In this document: piece by piece, positions 8,225 to 16,706 of the stretch
Layout: every line of letters starts with the position of its first letter
How positions within the stretch are numbered: position 1 is the stretch's first letter
NCBI GenBank assembly: GCA_003427395.1
Contig: BFEA01000971.1
Location: 5,657-26,359 of the forward strand
Reading direction: 5' to 3'
DNA: 20,703 nucleotides
Source of the DNA: Chara braunii
Taxonomy: Eukaryota; Streptophyta; Charophyceae; Charales; Characeae
Notes under the pieces: generated by a model
The model's input: the letters and a program-made list of their open reading frames with translations, nothing else
Database searches by the model: none
What the model was told of the DNA's origin: nothing
Made by a program: the position numbers and the translations under genes

Positions 8225-8842
8225 TCTCTCTCTTCGTGCGCGGATCCCCGGCTGTCTCTCCCTCTCTCTCCGTGTGAGGAGGTGTGCAGGAGGTCCCCTC
8301 TCTCGTACAGGGATGCGCGATAGTGCGCGCGGACGCGCGTTGGCTAGGCGCGATCCCCCCCCCCCGACTCTCCCTCTCTCGTACGTGCGCTGAGGGGCAC
8401 GGTCGCGCGCAGGTGTGTGCAGGATCCCCCTGCTCTCCCTATCTCGTCGCGCGCGCTGATGTGCACGGGCGTGCGCAGGATTCCCCCGCGGCTCTCTCTC
8501 TCTCGTGCGCTGCTGGGCGCGGATGTGCGCAGGCCCCCCTCGCAGCTCTCTCTCTCTCTCGCGCGAGCGCTGATGCGCACGGACGCGCGCAGGATTCCCC
8601 CGCGGCTCTCTCCCACTCTCGCGCGCTGATGCGCACGGACGCGCGCAGGATTCCCCCGTGGCTCTCTCTCACTCGCGCGCGGACGTGCGCAGGATTCCCC
8701 CGCGGCTCTCCCTCACTCGCGCGCGGACGCGCACAGGATTCCCCCGTGGCTCTCTCTCTCCCGCGCGCTGGCGCCCGCAGATGTGCGCAGGCCCCCTTCG
8801 GCTCTCTCTCTCCCGCGCGCTAGCGCGCGCGGATGCGCGCAG
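8225..8842. repeat. GC-rich minisatellite with 41-60 bp units
   Basis: From 8433 the units begin at 8433, 8492, 8546, 8606, 8662, 8706, 8750 and 8802. Each consists of a (CT)n block, a CG/GC-rich block (for example GCGCGCTGATGCGCACGG) and an end of the type GCGCAGGATTCCCCCGCGG. Length variation comes from the CT run and from loss of the central TGATGCGCAC part in the 44-bp units. Looser copies extend left to about 8225, including a C-run near 8353. Long open frames on both strands here are artefacts. Confidence 0.85.
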
Positions 8843-9075
8843 AAGTATGCTCCCCTGTGCACGCGGGGAGCGCGCGAGTGTGTGTGAGTGCTCGCGCGAG
8901 TGTGCGTCGGTCGTATGCGCAAGTGCGCGCGTGTGTATCTCCTCCCGTGTGTGTCTCTCCCTGTGCGTGTCTCTCCCCGCGTGCATGCGCAAGTGCACCT
9001 ATCTTCGCACGTGCCTGTGCCGTGCGCCTCCCGTACGTCTGTCTCCTCCTTCCTCCCCACCTGGTCCGCACACGC
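8843..9075. other. CG/TG alternating tract with CT-rich blocks
   Basis: Alternating purine-pyrimidine runs (GCGCGAGTGTGTGTGAGTG; GTATGCGCAAGTGCGCGCGT) are interspersed with CTCTCC blocks. Such CG/TG alternation is the kind of sequence that can adopt Z-DNA. It grades out of the minisatellite on its left. No gene is visible. Confidence 0.5.
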
Positions 9076-9297
9076 CTGATCAGTACGTGGTGGATTCGTT
9101 CGCCTCNGTCTCGNGCGTGTAGNNGCCCCGCACGTCTCTCTTCCCNTGCNCNTGTCCGTGCGTCCNGGCTCCCGTGCGCCTCACTTCTTGCATGCGAAGA
9201 ATGCCCCAAACCCGGGCCCGNTTCGGCTTAAGTATCCTGCCGGGCCCTTCCCACATGTGTGTGCCCCGACCACGAGTGCACCGAGGCCGCNAGCAAC

Positions 9298-9470
9298 TTG
9301 CAGCGCCTCGGTANCGGCCCTGCGCCCGAGCCTGCTTGGGCCTCCGAAAAGGTCCNNGTGGAAAGGGCCTTCCCNTAGNNAACTGGGCCCTTTGCAGCGC
9401 CNTGGTACCGGAGNTGTCCCCGAGCNTGTCCCAGGCCCGCCNGAGCCTAAGCGGTNCCCACGCNGCAATG
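9298..9470. repeat. About 94-bp diverged tandem repeat, N-containing
   Basis: TTGCAGCGCC followed by a variable base and TGGTACCGG-like sequence, GCCCGAGCCTG and GCCT occurs at 9298 and again at 9392. Many single N bases lie inside both copies, so alignment is approximate. Confidence 0.55.
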
Positions 9471-9599
9471 GTACCGCTCTTGGGGGAAAATCCAGGCTGG
9501 CCCCGTAGGTGAAAATCGGACCCATCATTAAGTTGGGCCTAGGTGGTCCCTGCGTCCCAGTGGGACTGCCCCTCCAGAAGAAAATCCGACTGGCCTAAT

Positions 9600-9860
9600 G
9601 GCCTCTTGCCCGTGGTGTCGGCCCGTGCCATGGTCGGTGAGTCCCNGNCGGATAAAGTAGGCCCCTTGTTCGCAGCGTCGGTCCGCTTCATGGTCGGTGT
9701 GTCCCGGTCACGTAAAATAACGTCGAGCAATGATATCGCCGCGCCATTCTCCGGCGTGTCGTCTCACCGGATGGTTGATAATTGTCGGCAACCCCGTCGG
9801 TCCCAGTGTCGGTCCGTCTCATGGTCGACGAAGCCCAACCAGGTAGAATACTGTTGAGTG
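9600..9860. repeat. Diverged repeat built on GTGTCGGYCCG...ATGGTCG
   Basis: A block of the form GTGTCGG(C/T)CCG, then CATGGTCG, then GTCCC and TAAAATA/TAAAGTA starts near 9615 and 9675 (60 bp apart) and again near 9806. A weaker version lies near 9755. Neighbouring GAAAATCC-ACTGG elements at about 9487 and 9580 also look repeated. The copies are old. No coding sequence is apparent. Confidence 0.55.
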
Positions 9861-9866
9861 TGGTTG

Positions 9867-10037
9867 TCATCGCGTGCCCTCTGAAAGGAAGTAAAGGGCG
9901 GCGTAGCATTGTAGCCGCCCGACACCGTCTATGAAACATGCATCTAAGAAGTCACGAATTCTAGCTTTATCGGTCTCGGATGGTGGAGACGAAACTTCTC
10001 TCGACTGTGGATGTTCCATAGAGGACGATGAAGCCAT
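9867..10037 (-). CDS. Short ORF resembling the N-terminus of LINE ORF1 (possible fragment)
   Basis: From ATG at 10037 (an earlier in-frame ATG is at 10115) a 56-codon frame contains ETDKARIRDFLDACFIDGVG. This resembles residues 13-31 of the LINE ORF1 at 11780 (EEKNRIRGLIAKCYADGIL) at the same distance from the start codon. The match is short, so it may be chance. Alternatives are the N-terminal piece of a related inverted LINE or the first exon of a host gene. The frame ends at TGA at 9867-9869. Confidence 0.3.
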   Translation of the reverse strand: MASSSSMEHPQSREVSSPPSETDKARIRDFLDACFIDGVGRLQCYAALYFLSEGTR

Positions 10038-10115
10038 GGTGATAAAGATCAAAATAAAAAACCTAAAATAACGATTGATCCATACTCCAATATTCTTACG
10101 GTCCTGTCTACGCAT

Positions 10116-10371
10116 ATTACTTATTTAATATATGTAGGAGGCATCAATAAATGTACCAATATGAAGATATCCCACAGAAAACCAGAATTAACCGAGGGTC
10201 TGAATATCCAAATTTATCAAGCATCTTGGTAGGAGAGTTGTGCTTACCAACCTAGGCCAACCAAGGCCAAGCTGTACTTCCTTCACCGTGCTAGGTAATT
10301 CTGTGTTCCCTCTTGACGTACCATCACTAGGCCAAGTGTGAATACAAGGCATTAACACAATCATTAAAAGC
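10116..10371. other. AT-rich stretch, nothing recognised
   Basis: No open frame, tandem repeat or inverted repeat that I can support. Confidence 0.4.
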
Positions 10372-10929
10372 TCATACCCGCCTTGACCTATTCACCACGC
10401 TATGTCTCAACTTCTGTCGAAGCAGGTAGTTCGCTGACGCTGACACACTTGACCATGTCAACGCGGAATGAAGGTCTTCTGATCCAGAGATGTGAAGCTC
10501 GGGGGGCGGCGTATCCCAAGGACAGAAAGCTTCTTCCTCCTTACTTCTCAGAACCAAGGTAAGAGTAGTGGAGGCGAAGATAACTCCCGTCTTGGAATTG
10601 ATGAAAAAACGACGAGGTCTTTGGGATGTAAGCCCGTTGGTTGTCTCAGCGCTGGTGGTTGGTTGCCTAGGGAGCACCTCCGCATCTTCTCCCCTTCGCA
10701 TTGACAGAGTCGACTCCTTCGTTCCCCTCCGGATCTAGTCCAAAACCCCTCCATAGGGGGAATCTTGAAATTGCCCCGTCCCCATCTCCCCTGACGCGTT
10801 GGCGAGCCGGTCCGTGCCTGACAGCACGAACCTGTTTCTTCCCGCGGCCCTACCGCCTCCGCCGCCACTGCTAACGCACTGTCGTCGCTCCGCCAAGCCA
10901 GTGTATTTTATTTTTGTCTTTTTGTGCAT
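10372..10929 (-). other. Overlapping minus-strand ORFs without a recognised domain
   Basis: Three frames are open on the minus strand (10929-10735, 10868-10548, 10701-10372). They are rich in Arg, Ser, Pro and Gly, as expected of GC-rich non-coding DNA. They could be 5' leader sequence of a host gene or of the small ORF at 9867-10037. I would not annotate a protein here. Confidence 0.3.
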
Positions 10930-10986
10930 GTCGTGCGTGAGTAGGGGAGCGAGGCCCTTTTAACTTCATCAAACAGAACTGCCCAG

Positions 10987-10989
10987 TAA
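10987..10989. repeat. TAA target-site duplication of the MITE, left
   Basis: TAA directly outside the left terminal inverted repeat. The same three bases follow the right terminus in direct orientation. Confidence 0.7.
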
Positions 10990-11013
10990 GGGCCTCGCCA
11001 CACCACTCTTGAA
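10990..11013. repeat. Left terminal inverted repeat of the MITE
   Basis: 24 bp starting GGGCCTCGCC. It differs from the right terminus only at position 3 (G versus C). Confidence 0.88.
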
Positions 11014-11030
11014 CAGGGTGTGGAAATATG

Positions 11031-11110
11031 TCAAGAGTTGTCAGACGTTCTCAAGAGTTGGGTTTTCAAGAGTTTTCGGCTCCTCGCCACACAACACTCT
11101 CGAAAGGGCC
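11031..11110. repeat. Subterminal heptamers and an internal TIR-like copy in the MITE
   Basis: TCAAGAG occurs at 11031, 11051 and 11066. CCTCGCCACACAACACTCTC at 11082 repeats most of the terminal repeat in the same orientation, with a few changes. A T15 run follows at 11151-11165. Confidence 0.65.
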
Positions 11111-11201
11111 ATGTCATTGGACACAGGATGAAAAACGATAGTCATACAACTTTTTTTTTTTTTTTCCGCATGGCATCAGGATAACGGCCTGACAACTCTT
11201 C

Positions 11202-11216
11202 AAAATCAATAGATAA
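11202..11216 (+). repeat. 5' target-site duplication of the LINE
   Basis: AAAATCAATAGATAA here and again at 19021-19035, in the same orientation and identical over 15 bases. The second copy directly follows the A-rich tail. The leading A bases could in part belong to the tail, so 11-15 bp is the safe range. Confidence 0.85.
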
Positions 11217-11779
11217 TGGATTGAAACATAGTCGGACGGGAGGCGAAGGGCTCGGCGGAGCCGGTGGACGCTCGAGAGCTGCGCTAATTTTCCTGGCGCT
11301 AATCCTCTGCCGACGACGCGGGGGTCGAGGCGCTTCGGGTTAGCAGCTCTTGCGTGGTCCACTCCTCTTCATGCCTTCGGCTTCGGCAACTCCGAGGCCC
11401 CAGGCTCGAGGGCCTACCTTCACTATAGCAACTATGGTGAGAGCCTTCCGAGAGATTCGGGACGGCCAAGGTAGTGGCTAGTCCGGCTTGGTTGTGCTAC
11501 AGCAATTGCGCGAACGGAAGTCAACGGAAAACGCAGTGTGAACTCTCGTCGACTTTCCAAGAGCCGAGTCTTCTCAAATCCTCGACCACACAGGCGGTAT
11601 AAAGGTAAAGTTCCATCTTCACGGGCATATACTTTGATGGAGTAGAGGAGAGAGACTTGCTTGGACCTATTTATGGATGCCATAATATTAGGTTATTATT
11701 TTTACGTCCGTAGATCCCTTGGCCTGTCCCTACGAGGGTTGGTGTTCCGGGGGGGGGCGTAGTTTTTCATCTTTCTTCA
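11217..11779 (+). other. LINE 5' UTR
   Basis: Lies between the 5' target duplication and the ORF1 ATG. GC-rich in the first half, AT-richer towards the end. A TATAAA sequence at 11598-11603 lies 177 bases before the ORF1 start. It could help internal transcription but is weak evidence alone. A C/G-rich run (GGGGGGG near 11750) precedes the start codon. The antisense frame at 11683-11432 has no recognisable product. Confidence 0.6.
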
Positions 11780-12775
11780 ATGAATGATCAACACCCCCGT
11801 CCGACTATGTTGGATGAGGAAAAGAATAGAATCAGGGGGTTGATTGCTAAGTGTTATGCTGATGGAATTCTTCCAAAAGAATTAGCTCCCAATTCAGTTA
11901 TTACTGGGGATTACTATGTTAGAGTAGTTATTAACCCAGAAGTGATGACCATTCAAGAGGAATGGCTCCAGGAGCATGCGGTGTCCATCTTCTTCGGGGA
12001 TGACTCCACGTCTCTTCCCGTGAGCGTGAAGAAACGCCTAGTGCGTATCTATGAGAATGGGTAGGTTAGGCAAGGGGAGATCACTGCTCAACCCAAGAGG
12101 GGGCTATTCCATAATGAAGGAAGGAATCTAGTCACGTACGTGGCAACGGATAAGGAGATTGCAACGTGGACGTTAAGGGTCGGCCAATCGGTAGTTGAAC
12201 TAGATGGGAAAAAATATTCGCTAACCTTTGAGCCGTGGATGACGGAATATGAGCCTTGGGAGTGGAGGGAGGTCGCCAGGCTCGTTTGGATAAGATGTAT
12301 GCAGGTGCCAGTGGGCGTTCTCCCTCACCTCTCCAAAGTTGTTTCTGAGGCATTTGGCCCTATTTTGAAAGAGTTTTCGGCCTATAGTGATCCCGTGGAA
12401 CCTGATTTGCTGAACATTCGGTTTGATCTGGAGTCGGCAGCAAGACTGCGGTATAAACGTTATATGATCGTAGACCTCGGCAATGTCAGGTACGTAGAAC
12501 TGGAAGTGGTTTGTCCTTCTACTCCCTGGTGTCCCTCTTGCAGGAAGTATTTTCACAGGGAAGGAGACGAGGATTGTGGGTCGAAGAACAAAAAGTCATA
12601 CGCAGATGCAACAAAGTCCAAAGCTCAAAACTCAAGGGGAACAGGAGGCAGGGGGGTGGTCCGATCGGAGGAAAGGGAGGCGAAAAGGGGGAAGGAGATA
12701 AGGCGCCAGAAGGTGGGGAAAAGAAGGGGCCATCGCCAGCCAAGGATGGGACCCAGTCGGAGGATGTTCGGGTGA
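11780..12775 (+). pseudogene. LINE ORF1, N-terminal half with CCHC knuckle
   Basis: ORF1 encodes the RNA-binding protein of the element. From ATG at 11780 the frame is open apart from a TAG at 12062-12064. After it the same frame continues (the ATG-like start at 12140 is not the real one). The part from about 12164 to 12577 follows the plant LINE ORF1 plan: a DUF4283-like fold (VWIRCMQVPVGVLPHLSKVV, then a strand-rich stretch) leading into CPSC-x4-H-x6-C. The last spacing is six residues, where the usual knuckle has four. After about 12600 the frame turns basic and ends at 12775, while the next frame carries the continuation. Confidence 0.7.
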
Positions 12776-13488
12776 AAGAAAAAGAGAGCACCTCGAAATG
12801 GGTGGTGAAGAAGGGTAAGGCAAGGGAATTGGAGGAGGGTTCAAAGGGACCAGGTGAGAAGGGGGACAGTACCGGGTCGGGAAGGGACAAAGACGATTCC
12901 CCGGAAAAGGGAGATGAGCTTAGGGAGAAAAGATCTGAACTGCGGGAGAAAGGAAAAAAGCAAACGGTAAGTGATACTCGCGATGGGTCTGGTCTTCCCG
13001 GTTTGAAAGACGTAGATCGGATGGAAGAGGATACCATCTTGACCAGGGAAAAGCGTAAGCGGGACGAGGGAGATCGCCCGACAGAGGAGGTGGTTCTCTC
13101 GAGTCCGGAGGATCCCGATCCGGGCAATGCTTTAGTCCTGTATGATGCAACCAAAGCCCGTAAGGCTTCAGGTCGGCTCTCCCCACGTTCCTCAGGGGAG
13201 GACTCTGAGGACGACGAGGACGGGGTCCTGGAGCCACTGTTTGGGGCTAAGGACGGGTTGTGGAACTCTCCCATAAAGACCTACGATAACGAATTCTTTG
13301 ATTGGACGCACGCGGGTAATATATCGATTGAAGAATTGACTACACCTATCACAGCATGTAGACCTTTGCCAGCTCCTACTCGTGAGTTTCATTCTTCCAG
13401 TTCGGAGGAATTTTTTGAAGCGAAAGAAGAAAATACGGACGAACGACGTGCTGGAGGGAGAAATGTCATCTCAAACCGTTGGCCCTGA
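12616..13488 (+). pseudogene. LINE ORF1, charged middle region
   Basis: Continuation of ORF1 in the +1-shifted frame. The shift probably lies at the run of G bases near 12651-12656. Product: glycine- and lysine-rich at first (GGKGGEKGEGDKAPEGGEKK), then alternating K/E/D/S sequence and an acidic cluster (SGEDSEDDEDG), the kind of disordered nucleic-acid-binding tail found after the knuckle. It ends at TGA at 13486-13488, but coding continues in the next frame. Confidence 0.6.
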
Positions 13489-14343
13489 GTAAGTCCCCCG
13501 TGGACGATCCTCGGAAAGGGATTGCCTCCCCAACCAAGAAGTCGAAGAAAGTTCTCTTTCAAGCCAAAACAGGAGTTTTGTCCTCCGGTAAGAACGATGT
13601 CCTCTCTAACCAGGTGACATAGTGTAAGGAGAAGAAGGTTTCACGGCGTAAGTCGACCTCGTCCCTCTCTTCGGCTCCGCCAATGAAAACTTTGTCAAAG
13701 GTAGAGAAGAAGAAAGGGGTGAAGGCCGAACTGGCTGTTCCCTTAATCTGCACGCTCTCACCCCATGGAATTATGGTTCTCACGAATAAATTACCTGACG
13801 AGACCTTGGCCTTTCCCTGCTTTCCGTCTGCAGGCCCCCCAGGGGACGTCCAACAGACGGGTTGGGCAGCTGAGTCAGTCCTGAAAGGGTATGCTTCATG
13901 CTCGATCTTGTCTAAGCCAAAGATGGGGAGACATGTACACACAGCCCCAAATGGTGGTTTATATTGTACACATTTCCTTTTTGGCTCTTCAGGCTGATAC
14001 CCTCGCTAGAGCACAAATGCGGAATCTGGATATCCACTGGTTGCCGTTGGCCCATCTATTGGATGTGGGTATTGACACACTTTGTGATATTTCGATCATG
14101 GAGGAGGTTTCGGTGCTCACTGTGGCACAATGGCTGTCACAGTCAGGGTCTGCCGATTACTTGACTTCCCTTGCCTTTGCAACGAATTTAGAAAAAAAGC
14201 AAATGCAATTCATTCCCAACCCTCGTGATCAGCAGAAGGCTGAGGGGCACACAAGGGAGTTTGTCCCTAAGAATCAGGCAGGAACCCGCATCCAATTAAC
14301 TCGCGGCAAAGACCCAGTTAATGGTCCTGCCAAGAAGGTTTAG
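13470..14343 (+). pseudogene. LINE ORF1, C-terminal remnants
   Basis: A third frame carries ALSKSPVDDPRKGIASPTKK, a TAG at 13620-13622, and a basic stretch (VEKKKGVKAE) to about 13930. A frameshift between 13930 and 13990 then returns to the frame ending at 14341-14343 (HWLPLAHLLDVGIDTL; ATNLEKKQMQFIPNPRDQQK). The final stop overlaps the start of ORF2. The family of this C-terminal part is unknown. Confidence 0.5.
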
Positions 14344-15135
14344 ATTTGTCACGTGGAATGTTCGTGGCTTAGGGGATCTAATAAATTTAAGAAAGCGAGA
14401 CTACGCTCCTGGGTATACAAACACCAGGTCCATTTTTTATGTCTGCAAGAAACGAAGCTGAACGATCCGAAAATGTCCAATATTACGAATTGGTGGAAAG
14501 ACCCCCGATTTTGGGCTCCTGCTCAGGGTTCCAAGGGCGGTGTGGCGATCTTAATTAATCAAGATTTGGAATTAGATATCTTGGATCATTATATTGACCC
14601 AGAGGGAAGATGGTTATGGGTGAAATTTGAAATGGAAGCAGAAACTTTGGCGATTATAACTGTGTATGCCCCTGTGGACTCAGCTGAAAGAAATTCATTC
14701 TTTGTCGCCCTCCCAGGCTGGATCCCGGATACAAAAAACTTGATCCTGACCGGGGACTGGAACACAGTCTTTAACCCTGGTATGGATTCTTTGAAAATAC
14801 ATCAGGTGAGGCATGACACCTTGCTGCTCTCAGAATTTATGGAATCTCATAACCTAGTGGATGCCTATAGGACTCTGAACCCCGATGACAATGGTTTCAC
14901 GTGGTTTGGGCCCAAACCCAATACACGTACGCCTGCGCCAAGGAAGAGACTAGATTTCTTTCTGGTAAGAGGATCTCCGTGGGACATATGCATGTTCTAT
15001 GACGTACAAATAGGTTCGCTCTCGGACCATTATCCCGTAACGCTGGACATTATTTTAAGGGATTTATTAGAAATACATCGCCCCCCTTTCCGTTTAAATG
15101 TGAATCTATTGAAAGATGAAGGCATTTCAAAATGA
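14321..15135 (+). pseudogene. LINE ORF2, AP-type endonuclease domain
   Basis: The endonuclease nicks the target DNA to prime reverse transcription. ORF2 starts at ATG 14321 and reads FRFVTWNVRGLG. A one-base shift in GGGGATCT (about 14372-14377) moves the rest into the next frame. Conserved boxes are present: TWN, QETK (near 14445), ITVYAPVD, GDWN, RLDFFLV and SDH near the end, so all the usual catalytic residues of the exonuclease/endonuclease/phosphatase fold are there. The segment stops at TGA 15133-15135. In the frame-1 reading alone, the first catalytic Asn is lost. Confidence 0.85.
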
Positions 15136-15590
15136 GTGTCTTCGCATATGGAAACCTGGAAAAGAGCGCAAAACCTATTCAGCGATCCTAATGACTGGGC
15201 TGATTCCGGTATTGCCATTGTGAGAGCGGCTTTGGTGGAATTTCGAGGATGAAGGCCGCCGCCCGCAACTGGAAGGAACAGTCCCTGGAAAAAGCAGTTA
15301 AAGTTGCTGAAGAGAAAATGGGGAAGGATGCCTTTGCAGATTTTTATTGGGCCGAAAAGAGATCGAGAGCTCTAGCGGACTTAAAAACCCTCCAAATACA
15401 AAGACAAGGGGACTGACTTGAATGGTTAAAGCTTAGAGGCATAGTAGGATATGATAGAATGACTAAATTATCTTTTAGATCACTACTGTTAAGGCAATCT
15501 AAGTCCTTGGTGAGAGAGTTAGTCCACCCCTTTGCGATTAATGCTCCGATAGCTAATGACACCGTCACTATGTGCGAATATGCTTTATAG
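15136..15590 (+). pseudogene. LINE ORF2, linker between endonuclease and RT
   Basis: The frame continues after the TGA with METWKRAQNLFSDPNDWADS to a second TGA at 15250-15252, then shifts frame. The next part is helical and basic (KEQSLEKAVKVAEEKMGKDA; EWLKLRGIVGYDRMTKLSFR), as usual for this linker, with a TGA at 15414-15416, and runs to TAG at 15588-15590. The RT frame takes over shortly before that. Confidence 0.65.
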
Positions 15591-16269
15591 GGACATTGTG
15601 TCGACTAGGAGACCCCTGGACCCTCCAGATTTGGACTTGTCAGAGGGTTCGGATTTCTGGGAAGCGTCGTATGCTACCATTACTCATTCAGCTAAAGAAG
15701 AGTTAGACCAACCGATGATAGTGGATGAATTGCTGACTGCGGCAAAACTCATGGCAAAAGGAAAATGTCCCAGCCTGGATGGGCTCCCATTGATTCTGGC
15801 GTCTAAGCAAACTTTTGGACCATTCTTATGCGAAATTTATAATAAAGCCCAGACCTCTGGTTTCTTTCCAAGAAACTTCACCTTGGGCATGATCTTGCTC
15901 CTCTATAAAAAAGGAGACAAAAGAGACGTACGAAATTGGAGACCGATTTCGGTCCTGAATGTAACGTATAAACTGTTTGCCAAAACTCTAGCCCTGCGCT
16001 TAGCGAAGCTTTTGCCTGTATTGATCGGATGGGAGCAGGGTGCCTTTGTAAAGGGACGCTCAATCTTTGATAATATTTTGGCGACAGTCCAAGAGTTGGA
16101 AGTGATAGGGAAGGACAAGAGAGATGTCGCAGTCCTTCTCCTTGACATGGAGAAGGCCTACGACAAAGTCGGCTGGAGTTTTGTCCATACCACTCTTAAA
16201 AGTCTTGGTTTTGGGCAAGGGTTTTGCGGTGGGTCAAGGCCAGCTATGCAGACGTCTCCTCAGTTGTGA
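15556..16269 (+). pseudogene. LINE ORF2, reverse transcriptase fingers and motif A
   Basis: Contains the N-terminal RT blocks in order: MILLLYKKGDKRDVRNWRPI, then SVLNVTYKLFAKTLALRL, QGAFVKGRSIFDNI, and motif A LDMEKAYDKV with the first catalytic aspartate (near 16144). The order and spacing match L1-type elements. The frame is lost near 16225, just after SLGFG, and the palm continues in another frame with an overlap. Confidence 0.9.
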
Positions 16270-16706
16270 TAGTAAATGGAAGGTTGTCTGACAAGTTCCG
16301 TTTAACCCGCTCTCTGAGGCAGGGGTGCCCGCTTGCCCCCCTTCTTTTTGTCATTCAGCTGAAAGTCTTATTGAATAACATAAGAAAGAATGATAAAATT
16401 AAAGGGTTACAACTTTCTCAGTCTGCGCAATGGAAAGGGGGTGCTATAGCGGACGACTTAACTATAGCTAGTGAAAACACTGTAGAATCCCTGTCCGAAT
16501 TAAGATCGGTTATAGATACATACTGTACGCTATCAGAGGCATCCATAAATTGGAACAAGTCTGTGTTTTCCCCCCCTCCCTCCCAAAACCTGTGTGTCAA
16601 TTGGGGTCTGAGACAAATTCCGGCGAACTCCTCGGATCGCTTCTTGGGTATTCAAGTTTCTCTCTCTAACTGTGCAGCTGTTCAAGATGACGTCTTGGTG
16701 GGATAA
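16224..16706 (+). pseudogene. LINE ORF2, reverse transcriptase palm, motifs B and C
   Basis: Motif B (SLRQGCPLAPLLFVI) and motif C as AIADD at 16443-16457, holding the two catalytic aspartates. The residue before ADD is isoleucine, where most LINEs have Tyr or Phe. A thumb-like region follows (SEASINWNKSVFS; DRFLGIQVS). The segment ends in TAA at 16704-16706. Sequence after the stop continues in frame with VSARIAGWV, and a WWDK reading in another frame nearby suggests either a nonsense change or two close indels. Confidence 0.88.

Noticed and set aside
8284-9231. Many overlapping open frames on both strands in the GC-rich array
   Set aside because: High GC and repeat structure remove stop codons. 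The products are Arg/Ala/Ser repeats without domains.
10959-10972. GCGAGGCCC left of the MITE as another MITE end
   Set aside because: It matches only the last few terminal bases and has no partner terminus or TAA pair.
11598-11603. TATAAA as a LINE promoter
   Set aside because: A single hexamer without supporting elements. It is not listed as a regulatory feature.
11432-11683. Antisense 83-codon frame in the LINE 5' UTR
   Set aside because: It has no recognised product and normal chance length. It was kept only as a note in the 5' UTR entry.
12519-13274. 251-codon minus-strand frame
   Set aside because: It is antisense to the charged ORF1 region. Its Ser/Pro-rich product is the mirror of Lys/Glu/Gly codons.
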